From NCBI GenBank assembly GCA_025677815.1, contig JAIXMP010000019.1:682001-746000 (forward strand): a stretch of DNA of 64,000 nucleotides, written 5' to 3'. The stretch comes from Phascolomyces articulosus. Taxonomy: Eukaryota; Mucoromycota; Mucoromycetes; Mucorales; Lichtheimiaceae. Under the pieces are notes generated by a model. That model did not search any database, had not been told where the DNA came from, and saw only the letters and a list, made by a program, of their open reading frames with translations. Below, piece by piece: positions 11,820-22,559 of this stretch (within the stretch, counting starts at the first letter, position 1; each line of letters starts with the position of its first letter). The position numbers were made by a program, and so were the translations under genes.

Positions 11820-12744
11820 GGTGAATAAAGTATTAATAGTCTTTTTTGTTTACAATAAAAAGTAGCTGAAAAAAAGAGGATCCGACTCTGCGTTGTGTTT
11901 ATTTTATATATAAAAAGTTGCCTGATTTTTTGCCTAAAATTTCAGGTTCCACCCCTATTTTTAACCCCCACAGTCTCACTTGAAGTTATCCTCTCTCTCT
12001 CTCGGAACCCGTCGGGCACATGTAGAGAAAAGGAATACGTTGTTATGCGTCATGGTTTTACTTTTTGCTTTTGGTGATCCGTTGAAACGGAACAAGGATT
12101 TTACCCTTCTTCTTTACATGATTTTCTTTCTAATTACTTTTAAAGCATGATTTTTTTATTACTTCTTTACTCATGGTTAGTTTATGACGCCATGAAAGAT
12201 GCCGTTACGTACAAATGCGTAGTTATTCTGTTTATGGACTATTAAGATAACCAACACAGCCAAAAGGGCTGGATCACACCCGAGGAACAAACCCGGAAAA
12301 ACGATATTCCTTCTGCTATGCCGAATCAATTCTACTTTTTTTTTTGTAGGGATTGTTCTTTTGTTCAATCTAGAATATGAAATAAACACGCTTTCTCCTC
12401 CTTTTCTCTCTCTTGTTCTTCTTAATGGGTCAAATAGAGAGAGAAAGAGAGAGAAGATGAGAATGAATTATTATTATGCAATTGGGGTAACGCACGGATG
12501 TTTACACTAAGAACCAAAGATGAGTTTTATTCTACTACTGTCGCCAGCCAGCCAACCCATGTTATGTTCCTGTGGCATTTCCATAAACGGGATGATAAAT
12601 TTTAAAAATTTCATAGCGACCAAAAGGAAACACGTAGACGACATATCTGCTTTTTACGTGTTTTTATTTTCTCTTTTTTATTTTTATTTTTTTTCGCAAA
12701 TATACAATTCCATTGAAATTATCTAAAAAAAAAGAAAGAAAAAG
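11820..12744. other. Divergent promoter region between RCF2 and NMT1
   Basis: About 925 bp between two divergently transcribed genes. It includes CT-repeats at about 11991-12002 and a GA-rich stretch at 12430-12460. The frames at 11895-12077, 12177-12389 and 12520-12726 show no domain, and I regard them as chance ORFs. The 3' end just before the NMT ATG is T-rich then A-rich, as usual for a fungal 5' leader. Confidence 0.45.
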
Positions 12745-14825
12745 ATGTCAAAAGAAAACGAGAATAAAGAAGAATTGAATAAACTTGCCAACAAGATGGA
12801 AAAAGTGGTTAATAAAGCACAAAAGAAACAAGTACAAGATCAACTCTCTGGCAAACAACAATCTTCCTCCAGTAATAGTAGTAAGAATGTTGCTTCTGCT
12901 CAAAGCCAAGCCGATCTCCGTTTACAATTACAAAATATGATGAAGAATCTCGCTTTAATGGAACAAGGAGGTGCTGGTGCATCTGCAGCTAGAACCATGG
13001 ACGATCATCGATTTTGGAATACTCAACCTGTTCCTCAATATGGTAATTAATGGCATGGATGAATTCAATGAAGGGGGAGGGGGGTGTATATAAATTTATG
13101 GACTTGGAGGTTTTTCTTTTTTTGAAAAAAACGCGAAATCATTAATCACAATGGGATGGAAAAAAAATACATATAGATGAAGAAGTCAATGAAGTAGGCG
13201 CTATTGAACCTTCTGTTCCTGTGGATCAAGTGAGTAAAGATCCCCCTCCATTACCAAAGGAATTCGAATGGTGTGAAGTGGATATGACCGATGAAGCTCA
13301 AGTCAAGGAATTATATCAATTATTGACGTTTAACTATGTGGAGGATGATGATGCTCAATTCCGTTTCGATTATTCAGCCGCCTTTTTGAAATGGTAAGAG
13401 AAAAAAAAATAACGAGGATAAAAAAAAAAGGGAAAAGAGATATATTTATATCAATGGAGATAGATGGAGCAGTGGGATTTACCTGTCGTTTTATGTTTGT
13501 AGGGCATTACAACCACCCAAATGGAAAAAGTCATGGCATGTGGGTGTTCGTGTTGCATCCAACAAGAAATTGGTTGCTTTTATTAGTGGTATTCCTGCTG
13601 ATATGCGAACCTATAAGGTGTAAGTTCATAATTATAGAAACAGATAAACGAATGAATTATATGGATTAAGTTGGCAAAATAATGACAAAGATGATCTTTT
13701 TTAGGACTCAACCTTTGACAGAAATCAACTTTTTATGTGTTCATAAAAAATTACGTTCAAAACGATTGGCTCCTGTATTGATTCGAGAAATCACACGCCG
13801 TACTCATTTGGAAGGACTTTTCCAAGCTGTCTATACCTCCGGTTCTGTATTGCCTAAACCTGTCGCTACTTGCAGGTAAGTTTTGGTAAAGGACAAGAAG
13901 CAGGAGAGAGAGGATAAAATGGACGATATGTCTATGATATTAAACGATGAAATATGGGTGATATATATAGATATTACCATCGATCATTAAACCCCAAGAA
14001 ATTGGTGGAATGTAACTTTTCGCGTATTCCACAAAAATGGACTTTGGCTCGTATGATTAAACATTACAAGGTACCTGATCAAACCACTGTTCCTGGTTTA
14101 CGTGAAATGCGTGATCAGGATGTACCTCAAGTTCAGACATTGTTGAATGCCTATTTGAGTCGATTTGATATGGCTCCTGTATTTGAAACAGAAGACGATG
14201 TTAGACATTGGGTATTGCCACACAAGGACGTTGTATGGGGTTATGTTGTCGAGGTAATTATTTATTGATTGATGATCCCATTGAATAAGCGAATGACTAG
14301 GGAGTGGAGAACTTTCTATTAAACCCTTTGTTTTTTTTCATTTAGAACCCTGAAACGAAAAAGATTACCGACATGTTCTCTTTCTATTCATTGCCAAGTT
14401 CAGTCATTGGTAATCCAAAGCATTCTACATTAAATGCTGCTTATCTATTCTACTATGCGGTGGATATTCCCTCTGAATTGAAAGGAAATCAAGCTGAAGA
14501 ATCCAAGTTTTTGAAAAAGAGATTGAATGAACTTTTCAAGGATGCTCTGGTTTTGGCAAAGAAGGTATAAAAAGAAACATTTGGATGGGATGTATAAATA
14601 TATAATGAAAAACGTGAAGGAGGATTTTTTTTTCTTACTCTTTATTGTCTTTTCTCTGTTCTGTAGGAGGGATTCGATGTGGTGAATGCATTGGATCTGA
14701 TGGACAACGCTTTGGTAGTAGATGAACTCAAATTTGGACCTGGTGATGGCTATCTTAATTATTATCTTTATAATTGGAAATGTCCTGATGTTGGAAGAAA
14801 CAAAGTGGGTTTGGTCATGTTGTAA
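12745..14825 (+). CDS. NMT1: Glycylpeptide N-tetradecanoyltransferase (N-myristoyltransferase)
   Basis: Seven exons (12745-13042, 13177-13393, 13503-13619, 13705-13875, 13971-14253, 14346-14564, 14667-14825), all GT-AG and phase-consistent, give 487 aa, the usual family length. The enzyme moves myristate from myristoyl-CoA to the N-terminal glycine of cytosolic client proteins such as ARF GTPases and G-alpha subunits. Residues 1-85 are a Lys/Ser/Gln-rich extension that probably serves ribosome association. The catalytic part follows: FEWCEVDM near the start, the acyl-CoA-binding core [19 protein letters not shown] (about 215-233) with IREITRR, then [11 protein letters not shown] and [16 protein letters not shown]. 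The protein ends in GLVML, whose C-terminal carboxylate is the catalytic base in this family. No sign of decay. Confidence 0.96.
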
Positions 14826-15109
14826 AAAAATATCTCGTCCTACATATATATCTTGTTAAAAAAAGATTTTTCTTCTTTTGCATCCCAAATTTATACGCCT
14901 ATACACACATTTTATAAAAGCATCCTTTTTTTTTTATTCATTTCGTAAAAAAAAATAATAATAACCTATTGTAAAAAATATGAGCTCATTTTTCTAAATT
15001 TGAATGTTTTGGATGGAATGGATGAGAGGATGATGAGACTGTTTCTTATATTGCAAATATTATTTTGATTTATTCTATTAAAGACGGAAGTTTATTATGA
15101 GCTATCCAC
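14826..15109. other. 3' flank of NMT1
   Basis: AT-rich, with A/T homopolymers and TAATAATAATA. It serves as 3' UTR or terminator for the convergently arranged genes on each side. No gene seen. Confidence 0.4.
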
Positions 15110-15650
15110 TCAATCCTCATCTGTATCATCTTCCACTATGACTGATACTCGCCGTTTTTGGGAAGTCGGCGTGAAGAGAACATTTGAGGATTGATCGTAG
15201 GTATCATTGTGTTCGACTCGAAAGTCGTCAATTTCATGTTCCACATCACTAGAGTCGGTGTCATCGCCATCTTGTAATAAGGCAATCATGATGGCATATA
15301 TTCCCAATGGATTATTCACCTTTTCATATATGATTGGGTGACGTATCTAAGGCGCTGCTGGAGGTACTTTCAGACCACTGACGTAAATTGGTTCCCCAGA
15401 CAACATAACGTCTTTTTATATGAAACATAAAACTTTCGTCTAAAATAGTATCTCTTTATTCAATTTGAACAATGGTTATTCCACTATTATTATTATAACT
15501 ATTATCACCATTGATATGGGATACATCCTTTCAAACTCGTTTATTGGAAGTTTGGTAGCTTTTTCAATCCCATCTAAATTTAGTAATCTGGTGTTGGCAG
15601 CGACGTGTTAATTCTTGTATATAAAACGTACTCTTTATCAATGGAGTTTC
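15110..15650 (-). pseudogene. Decayed gene of unknown function
   Basis: On the minus strand one reading frame stays protein-like from about 15650 to 15330, except for isolated stops: pieces such as QELTRRCQHQITKFRWD, then stop, KSYQTSNKRV, stop, KDVSHINGDN, stop, RDTILDESFMFHIKRRYVVW and GTNLRQWSESTSSSALDTSP. A one-base shift near 15327 then leads into the open frame 15319-15110 (NNPLGIYAIMIALLQDGDDT and an acidic end, VSVIVEDDTDED, before TAA). The stops sit where TGG or CAA/GAA codons would fit. I do not recognise the family. The alternative is a small intact protein made only of the last 70 codons, but its only start would be GTG. Confidence 0.45.
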
Positions 15651-15901
15651 TCTCTCTTTTCATGGTTACAGCAATGGACTGTATTTTGTTTTCTATTATC
15701 TCGATACAAAATGGTTTAACCAGTTTTCATGCGTGGAATTCTCTATTTTAGGTGTATGGCGGTGAAAATAAATTTTCAAATTTCATTGGCTTGAAATTCT
15801 CAAACATTGATGTTTTTGGCAAGTTCGCGTTTGCTGGTTGCGTGTTCTTTTCTCTTTCATTTAAACAGAAAAAAAATATCATACCTATTTCCCACTAAAA
15901 A

Positions 15902-17903
15902 ATGTCGAGTCGAGACGATTTAATTCAAGAATTTGTTAGCACCACCGGTTCTTCTACTGAACAAGCTCAATTCTTTTTAGAAATGGCTGGTTGGGAACTC
16001 AAGGTAAAAAAAAAGAAAGGAAAAGAGGGGTAAACTTATATAACAGTAAGGTCATTGATAATATGGTTATCATGCAGGTTGCCGTCGGTCAATTTTATGA
16101 ATTTGGTGAAGGTATTGGTGCTAGCCCAGGTGCTAGTGGTGCTGGAGCTAGCTCTAGTGGTGAACAAACTTTGGGTGGTAATCCAGTACCGTTACAACCA
16201 GCAGCAGCAGCAACCACAGCTTCTTCGTCTTCTTCTTCAACCAGTGCTTCGAAAGCCAAGGCGTCAGCTAAAAAGAGCAGGTCATTATTCTTTTTCTTTC
16301 TCTTGGCTTTTTTTTTCTTTCGACTATGGAGCGAGGGAAATAAATAAATTAAACTAATATGGGATCCTTAAAAATAGTTCCAAAGTACGTACTTTGAGCG
16401 ATCTAGGAGGTGGGGATCACGATGACGAATCGGACGATGATCAACATCAAAACTTTTTCGCAGGTGGTGAACGATCGTAGGTTTTTATCCTAATAATAAA
16501 AGCGCTTGGAAGCATGTTTACTGGGAACGGAAGAGACTATGATTGAATATTTGGAAAAATTGGATTGATAACCTATATTTTAACAAACAGAGGAATGGTT
16601 GTTCAAGGACCTAACAAACATAATGATCTGGTCAATCAAATCCTTAAAAAAGCAGCCGAGTAAGTTATATATTCATGTATTTGTATTCAAATACGTAAAA
16701 ATGAAAAGTGATTAATATTGTTATTATTGTTATTTAGAGGTGGACCTGCACCTGAGGAAGAAGAAGCAAGTAGTAGTGCACCTAAACCTAATTACTTTAA
16801 AGGTTCTGGATATAAACTTGGAAGTGAAGAAGAACCATCTACTGTTGTAAATCCAACATTACCTACTGATGGTGAAGAAGAAGAACATTCACATGAACCT
16901 GTAAGTAATCATACAGATTGATATACCTATATTTAAAGTAGTTCTTTTGAGCATTGAACAATAGTCTCATATATGTACATTTTTTTAACAACTATTACCA
17001 ATTTTTTTAGGTGACTCGGTATTTGACTTTCTGGCGTGATGGATTCAGTGTAGATGATGGACCTTTATATCGTTATGACGATCCTGCCAACCAAACCATG
17101 CTTAACGCTATCAATAGTGGGTGAGTGACAACCGGTCATAGTGGATGATGGAATGAATCGAGGAATAAAAGAAAAAGAAAAAGAAAAGAGGATGGATAGA
17201 TACTCTTTTAGGGGAATATTTATTGACTTTATTTTTTGGCAGACGTGCACCCCTTTCATTGTTGAATGTTTCACATGGTCAACCTGTAGATGTACGTGTA
17301 TCTCGTCGTCAAGATGAAGATTATGTCCCACCTCCCAAAGCACCAGCAAAACCATTTGAAGGTGCAGGCCATCGATTGGGTAGTCCTGTTGTTTCTTCAG
17401 GTGCTACTGATCAATCCAGCACACCCGGTACTTTCCCAGCTTCATCATCTTCAGCTGCTGCATCAACAGAAGAGCCTGTTACAGTGGATGCATCACAACC
17501 TACTACCTCGATTCAAATTCGTTTAGGTGATGGATCAAGGTAAATCAATAATTTATTTTGGTTTGTTTAAAAGGAAAAGAAATAAAAATACCCAAAAAGA
17601 AACTTAAACTAATATGAAAAGCAGATTGGTAGCAAAGTTTAATCATACACATACAGTAGGTGATATTCGCCGATACATTGATGCGTAAGTCAAACCTTTC
17701 TCTTCTATACATAGTTGACTTGAAATGCACTCAACTAACGAACTTTTCTTTCTATCATGTATATGTAAATATATAGTAATCGCCCTGCAGGCCGAGCCTA
17801 CCTTTTACAAACCACATTCCCAGTAAAGGAATTGACAGATTTGGATAAAACTGTGAAAGAAGCAGGTTTATTGAATAGTGTAGTTGTCCAACGATATCAA
17901 TAA
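15902..17903 (+). CDS. SHP1: p47/Shp1-type UBX cofactor of the Cdc48 ATPase
   Basis: Nine exons (15902-16003, 16078-16280, 16378-16476, 16591-16659, 16738-16900, 17011-17120, 17243-17539, 17625-17684, 17777-17903) encode 409 aa. Domains in order: an N-terminal UBA-like ubiquitin-binding domain (residues 1-43, [20 protein letters not shown]), a Ser/Ala linker, an acidic stretch with GGERSGMVVQGP (p97-binding region), the SEP domain (about 210-275, from [20 protein letters not shown]), and the UBX domain (about 335-409, [20 protein letters not shown] and [10 protein letters not shown]). The p47 family has exactly this UBA-SEP-UBX order. It recruits the Cdc48/p97 segregase to ubiquitinated substrates for membrane fusion, proteasomal turnover and PP1 regulation. 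Splice phases fit throughout. Confidence 0.94.
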
Positions 17904-18410
17904 GGAAGATATATGAACATTTGGGTCGATGTCATTGAAACAGAAAACAAATGAATTGGACTTTTTTTTTTAGAAATGAAGGAAACCTTCTCTCTCATCC
18001 TCTTCCCCCCTCTTCATCCTTAAAACCGAAAAGAGAATGTTATTTGGATATAGCAAGCCCTTTTTATTTACCCATGGAAATAAATACGCATACATAAATA
18101 TCTATTTTTTTATTTGTTAAAATGAAGTACATATTATGTTATGTATATGATGTATAAAGTTATGTATTATGCAGTTATATGCATCGATTTAAATTCATTG
18201 CTAAAACAACATTATCAAAGAGAAAGGGTTCCTATAAGGTATATTATGCTTTATTCTAGTGACAGGCAGGCTTTAAATATATGTCATAATATCATTCGAA
18301 TGTTCTAAATCAATCAATTTTTTGTTGTCAAAGCTACTTTTACACTCCTTTTCTTTTTCATTCATACCACTACCTTCATACATAGCCATTCGCTTTTTTA
18401 GTCTTTCTTA
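17904..18410. other. Spacer between SHP1 and HEN1 genes
   Basis: About 500 bp, tandem head-to-tail arrangement. T- and A-rich, with no exon-like sequence; it must hold the SHP1 terminator and the HEN1 promoter. Confidence 0.4.
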
Positions 18411-19516
18411 ATGGAGGAAGATCGTACCGAATCTTTTAATCCACCATTATGGCGCCAAAGACGAACTTTCATTCGTGATATATTACGAAAACATGCTGTG
18501 TCTTCGGTAAGTTTTTTTTTCTTCATTTAAAAAATACACGCCTATTCTTTTTTTTTGACACAATGAGTGCTACTTCGTCTTTTTTTTTTCTTCTCACTCT
18601 TTTTATAACTATTATTAATATACATTAGGTCCTTGACTACGGCTGCGGTGAAGCGTCTGTCTTGTCATTTTTAATTTCACCTAATGATGAACCTGTTCAA
18701 ATCACAAAACTAGCTGGTATCGATATTTGTCCTGAAGTATTACAAGAAGCAGTAGAAGCTTGTCAACCATGGGAAGATGATTATAGATATTTACGAGAAC
18801 ACCCTTTGGAAATCGATATCTATCAAGGTACCAAATACCATTCCAATTGAACCACCTTCGTTTCTTCATTCATTAAATATATATATTACTCATGTGTGTC
18901 TTAATATATATAGGATCAGTGGATCAATTTGATAAGCGGCTTATTGGCTATGACGCCATTATTTGTTCAGAAGTCATTGAACATTTATACCAACCTACAC
19001 TGGACAAATTTTTGGACATCACCTTGGGGCATTATTCTCCCCCATTGTTGGTAGTCACCACACCGAATAGCGAATACAATATTCATTTTGAAGCGTTACA
19101 ATATGGTACACCAAATGCTATTTTTCGTCATGATGATCATAAATTTGAATGGACGCGCCAAGAATTTGAAGCATGGTGTCATGAAGGTGCATCCCAATAT
19201 GGCTATGATGTTGAATTTCAAGGGATCGGATTAGTGGAAGGAAGACGAAATGATTTATCGGTAGGCTATTGTACCCAAGCATGTATTTTTACACGGCACC
19301 GACAACAAGATCAACAAGATCCTTTTGAAAATCCTCGTTTACAACAACAAAATCTTCCTCACCATCTTGTCAAACATATTGAATTTCCATATTATTCTGA
19401 ACCACCTCTATCAGATGAGAAAGCATTGGCTGAAATTGAATCATACATTGCTCTTCTGTGTCAAGTAGAACAAGAAGAGGTAAATAGCGATGCTAATAAG
19501 CAGCAGCAGCAGCAGC

Positions 19517-19547
<31 letters not shown>

Positions 19548-20121
19548 GCCATTATTTCATCATGAACAGGGAGAGACAGAATTACATTATGGTTTGGATT
19601 GGCAAGATGTTGATTGGGCATCATTAACTATATCAACCACACCAATGGAAAACTCGGCTACTACTACTACTACTATTGGTGCTACTTCCTTTGCTGATAC
19701 CCCATCTACGAGTACATCATCAGAAATATCACTTGCTTCTCCTCCTTCCCCTTTATACCATAACGAAAATTCTTTTTACTACCATCAAGACGATATCCAA
19801 AAACCAAGACAACAACAACAACAACAACAAAAGCATTATACACGTGTACCTCAAAGATTTCCTTATTCTATCCTTTGGGATATTTTACGTGTTCGTCAAG
19901 TTTGTAAAGATAAACAGCGCATGGTTCAAATTTTGAAGGATTGTACTAAAAATTATCAAATTGATGGACAGGACCTTGTAGTTCTTAAACCTTTTGAAGC
20001 GATTCCCCACAATGATGATTATATCAATGACACAGAAGATGATGAAGACGATGATGATAGCTATTCCTCCAATAATAACGATCGCCTTCTTAATGTTGAT
20101 GGTAGTGATATTTGTAGTTGA
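18411..20121 (+). CDS. HEN1: HEN1 small-RNA 2'-O-methyltransferase
   Basis: Three exons (18411-18506, 18629-18827, 18914-20121) encode 500 aa. HEN1 methylates the 2'-OH of the 3'-terminal nucleotide of small RNAs, protecting them from uridylation and decay. Visible elements: the FNPPLWRQRR start typical of HEN1, the SAM-binding motif VLDYGCGEASVL (33-44), the metal-binding signature EVIEHL (E118, E121, H122), TTPNSEYN (147-154), and RHDDHKFEW with the fourth metal ligand H174. This is the short catalytic form found in animals and fungi, without the plant dsRNA-binding and La domains. After the catalytic core a long low-complexity tail begins, with a Q tract encoded at 19501-19549 and a second at about 19809-19830, and the protein ends acidic. 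The presence of the gene implies an active RNA-silencing pathway. Confidence 0.93.
19501..19549 (+). repeat. CAG/CAA repeat coding for polyglutamine in HEN1
   Basis: A run of CAG and CAA codons encodes about 16 consecutive glutamines in the HEN1 tail. Trinucleotide repeats like this are prone to length variation between strains. Confidence 0.9.
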
Positions 20122-20414
20122 TGATCTCTTTCCATCCCCTTTTTTCTTTATAACAAAATTTATACATTGAAAAGAAAAAAATGTACATAATAATAATAAT
20201 CATAGTTGGTTTAATGAAAATAAAAATGATCAATATACCATCACAACACACAATAAACACACAGAGTAAATATCTCTCAAATAGAAAGTCCATTTTTCAT
20301 TATTGTTTTGGATTAAAGAATGAATGAGATGAGGAGAAATGATTATTATTTTTTGTTTCCCTCAAGATGTATATAATATATTAATAAGAATAATATATAT
20401 AATAATATTTTATA
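20122..20414. other. Convergent 3' spacer of HEN1 and acyltransferase genes
   Basis: About 290 bp between two converging stop codons. AT-rich with TAATAATAATAATCA; contains both transcription ends. No gene. Confidence 0.4.
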
Positions 20415-22559
20415 TTACAGTTTTTCATTTACTATATACTCGTTTGTGGATGCTAATTTCCCATAATCGACCAAATAGTGAGCATGAGGATCACCCTCTT
20501 TTGCCAAATCCAATAATAATTGTTTTGTATGTTGAAGACACCACTGCCTCAATTGAACTGCGTCCTCGAGTTCCCGCCGAGGTTGTGCATCTAATCCCGT
20601 GACACTTGATAATAAAGCGGCACAGATTCGCCATGAAGCAGCCACTTCTTTGGCCATATCATAACGTTTATCTACCAGGGCCATATGATACCATGCCAAA
20701 ACAGGGATCAATAAAATGGCGCCAATCAAACCAATCATGGTGAAACCAATGTATTTCCAAAATTGATAAATCAATGTACCATACAAGGGAATGGCCAAAA
20801 TAACCGCATAGACCAATTTATCTTGAGCGACAGATTCGGTGTGTTCTTCATAATGTTCTGCTACATGTCCTAAAAGGTAAAGTGGCCAATTGATGATGAT
20901 ACTGGGTAAAAATAAGGGTATCTGTATCGCTAAAGTTGTCCACGTCGAGGCAAGGCGTAAAATAGCACGTCGTAATGTAATTTCATGGTTTTCGTACATG
21001 TTGATATCCCATACTGTCAGTCGTAATTGTCGTAACGTTTTATGAAATGTTAATAATCGTAGTTTGAGCTCAGATCGTAGGGGATCATCTTTTGCTTTGG
21101 ATGGATGGAATATTTCTATAAAACTTTTCAATTGTGGGTATGCAAACACATGTGTTAGTGTTGTGTGTGTGTGTGTGTGTGTGTGTGTGAGATAACATTT
21201 TCCCTACCCTTCAACTTTTCCCACTCCCTTTCTTTATTTTTTTTATGATATCATTCTTACCTCTGTGATACTTGTACATAATCTTCTAGTTTCACACGTC
21301 TTGTATCTCCAAACATAATAAATCTTGCCTCAGATGCAGCATGAAGTGTATCCCTAGATATATTTATATTGAACATTCATGGTAATCCGTTATTAATTGC
21401 TAATATATAATACGCCGCCTACCTCAAAATTGAACGGGCCACCCCATGTATATATGCATAATTCCTCTTTCTCTAAAGTTTCCTTCCCCATAATAACAAA
21501 TAACATACCAATCAGGACTATTGATAGTGCCTTGTTCTACACCATTTGCTATACGCGTCGTTAATTGTTTTACTGCAGGCTTTGGTTCAGCTTGAAACTT
21601 TTTTAAATCTTGTGCTGTAATCCGTATCGGTGCACCATATCTATAGAATGAAAATTATTGCAATAAAACATAGTTAGGAATAACTACCATGATATAACAG
21701 TATCTTGTTCTTCATTCTCCCCTTTTACATCTTTCTTTTTCTCATCCTATAAATAAACAAATATATATACTTGCTCAACAACCACATCGCTTCGCCATTT
21801 GTTTTTGGTAGTATATGTGATTCCTGCTGGTATAATTGATATTCCCACCTCTTCTGGGTTATTTGATTTATTACATTGATCCAATAAATACTCATATGCT
21901 GCCCATGACAATCCATCCTTGAATGGTAAATGATGGGGTAATGTATAAGATGTTCCTGATAATAGAAAAGTAAAATTTTAGGTTTTCATTTCTTTGTCTT
22001 TTTTTCCCACTCTTTATTTGACAATAGACATCACCATGCTTATTATACTACATTATAACAAATTTCCCACCCTCACTCTTTTTTCTTTCCCTCCTCCTTC
22101 TTATCATCCTTCATCATTATCCTGTCCACGGCATAAAAGAGACCCACACACTGCTAACTCACCTTCGGGAAAGACAGCAATAACGCCTCCATGTTCAAGA
22201 CAATCCAAAGTATGTTCAAATAATTCCGCGTTACTACGAGTTTGAGTATCTACAGGAAGAACACCAGCAGAGGAAAGAACTTGACCTACAACTGGTATTC
22301 GAAAAAACCGAGCTAATGCCCAAAAATGACAGCGTCGTGCATGAGGAAATGTGGCAATAAGGACTGCAGGATCTAATACCATATTCATATGGTTAGCAGC
22401 AACAAGAAGCGGACCTTGTTGGCTTATCGGTGGCGTACGAGTGATCACTTTGACATTACGAAAATAGACCCAGACCGCTAATCGAGCTAAATATTGAAGT
22501 GCTTTATATATTCCTGAATCGTCGTCACCAATATTTGGTTTAGGATCGGAACGCGCCAT
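20415..22559 (-). CDS. SCT1/GPT2: Glycerol-3-phosphate O-acyltransferase, ER type
   Basis: Five exons on the minus strand (22163-22559, 21775-21955, 21509-21640, 21261-21353, 20415-21123) give 503 aa. The enzyme performs the first acylation step of glycerolipid synthesis at the ER or lipid droplet. The PlsC domain shows ANHMNMVLDPAVL (acceptor motif with the catalytic His and Asp), GQVLSSAGVLPVDT, FPEGTSYTLPHHLPFKDG and VVVEYGAPIRI, all as in yeast Sct1/Gpt2. The C-terminal half carries two to three hydrophobic segments (IQIPLFLPSIIINWPLYLLG, LVYAVILAIPLYGTLIY, GLIGAILLIPVLAW). The chosen start MARSDPKPN excludes an upstream low-complexity run. Intron 2 is best read with a GC donor (see findings). 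The acceptor of exon 5 (GAAAAG) is weak but is preceded by a CTAAC branch site. The paralog (Sct1 or Gpt2) cannot be decided. Confidence 0.9.
21163..21189. repeat. (GT)n microsatellite in acyltransferase intron
   Basis: A run of about 13 GT dinucleotides (CA on the coding strand), located in intron 4 of the acyltransferase gene, upstream of the probable branch site. Confidence 0.9.
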
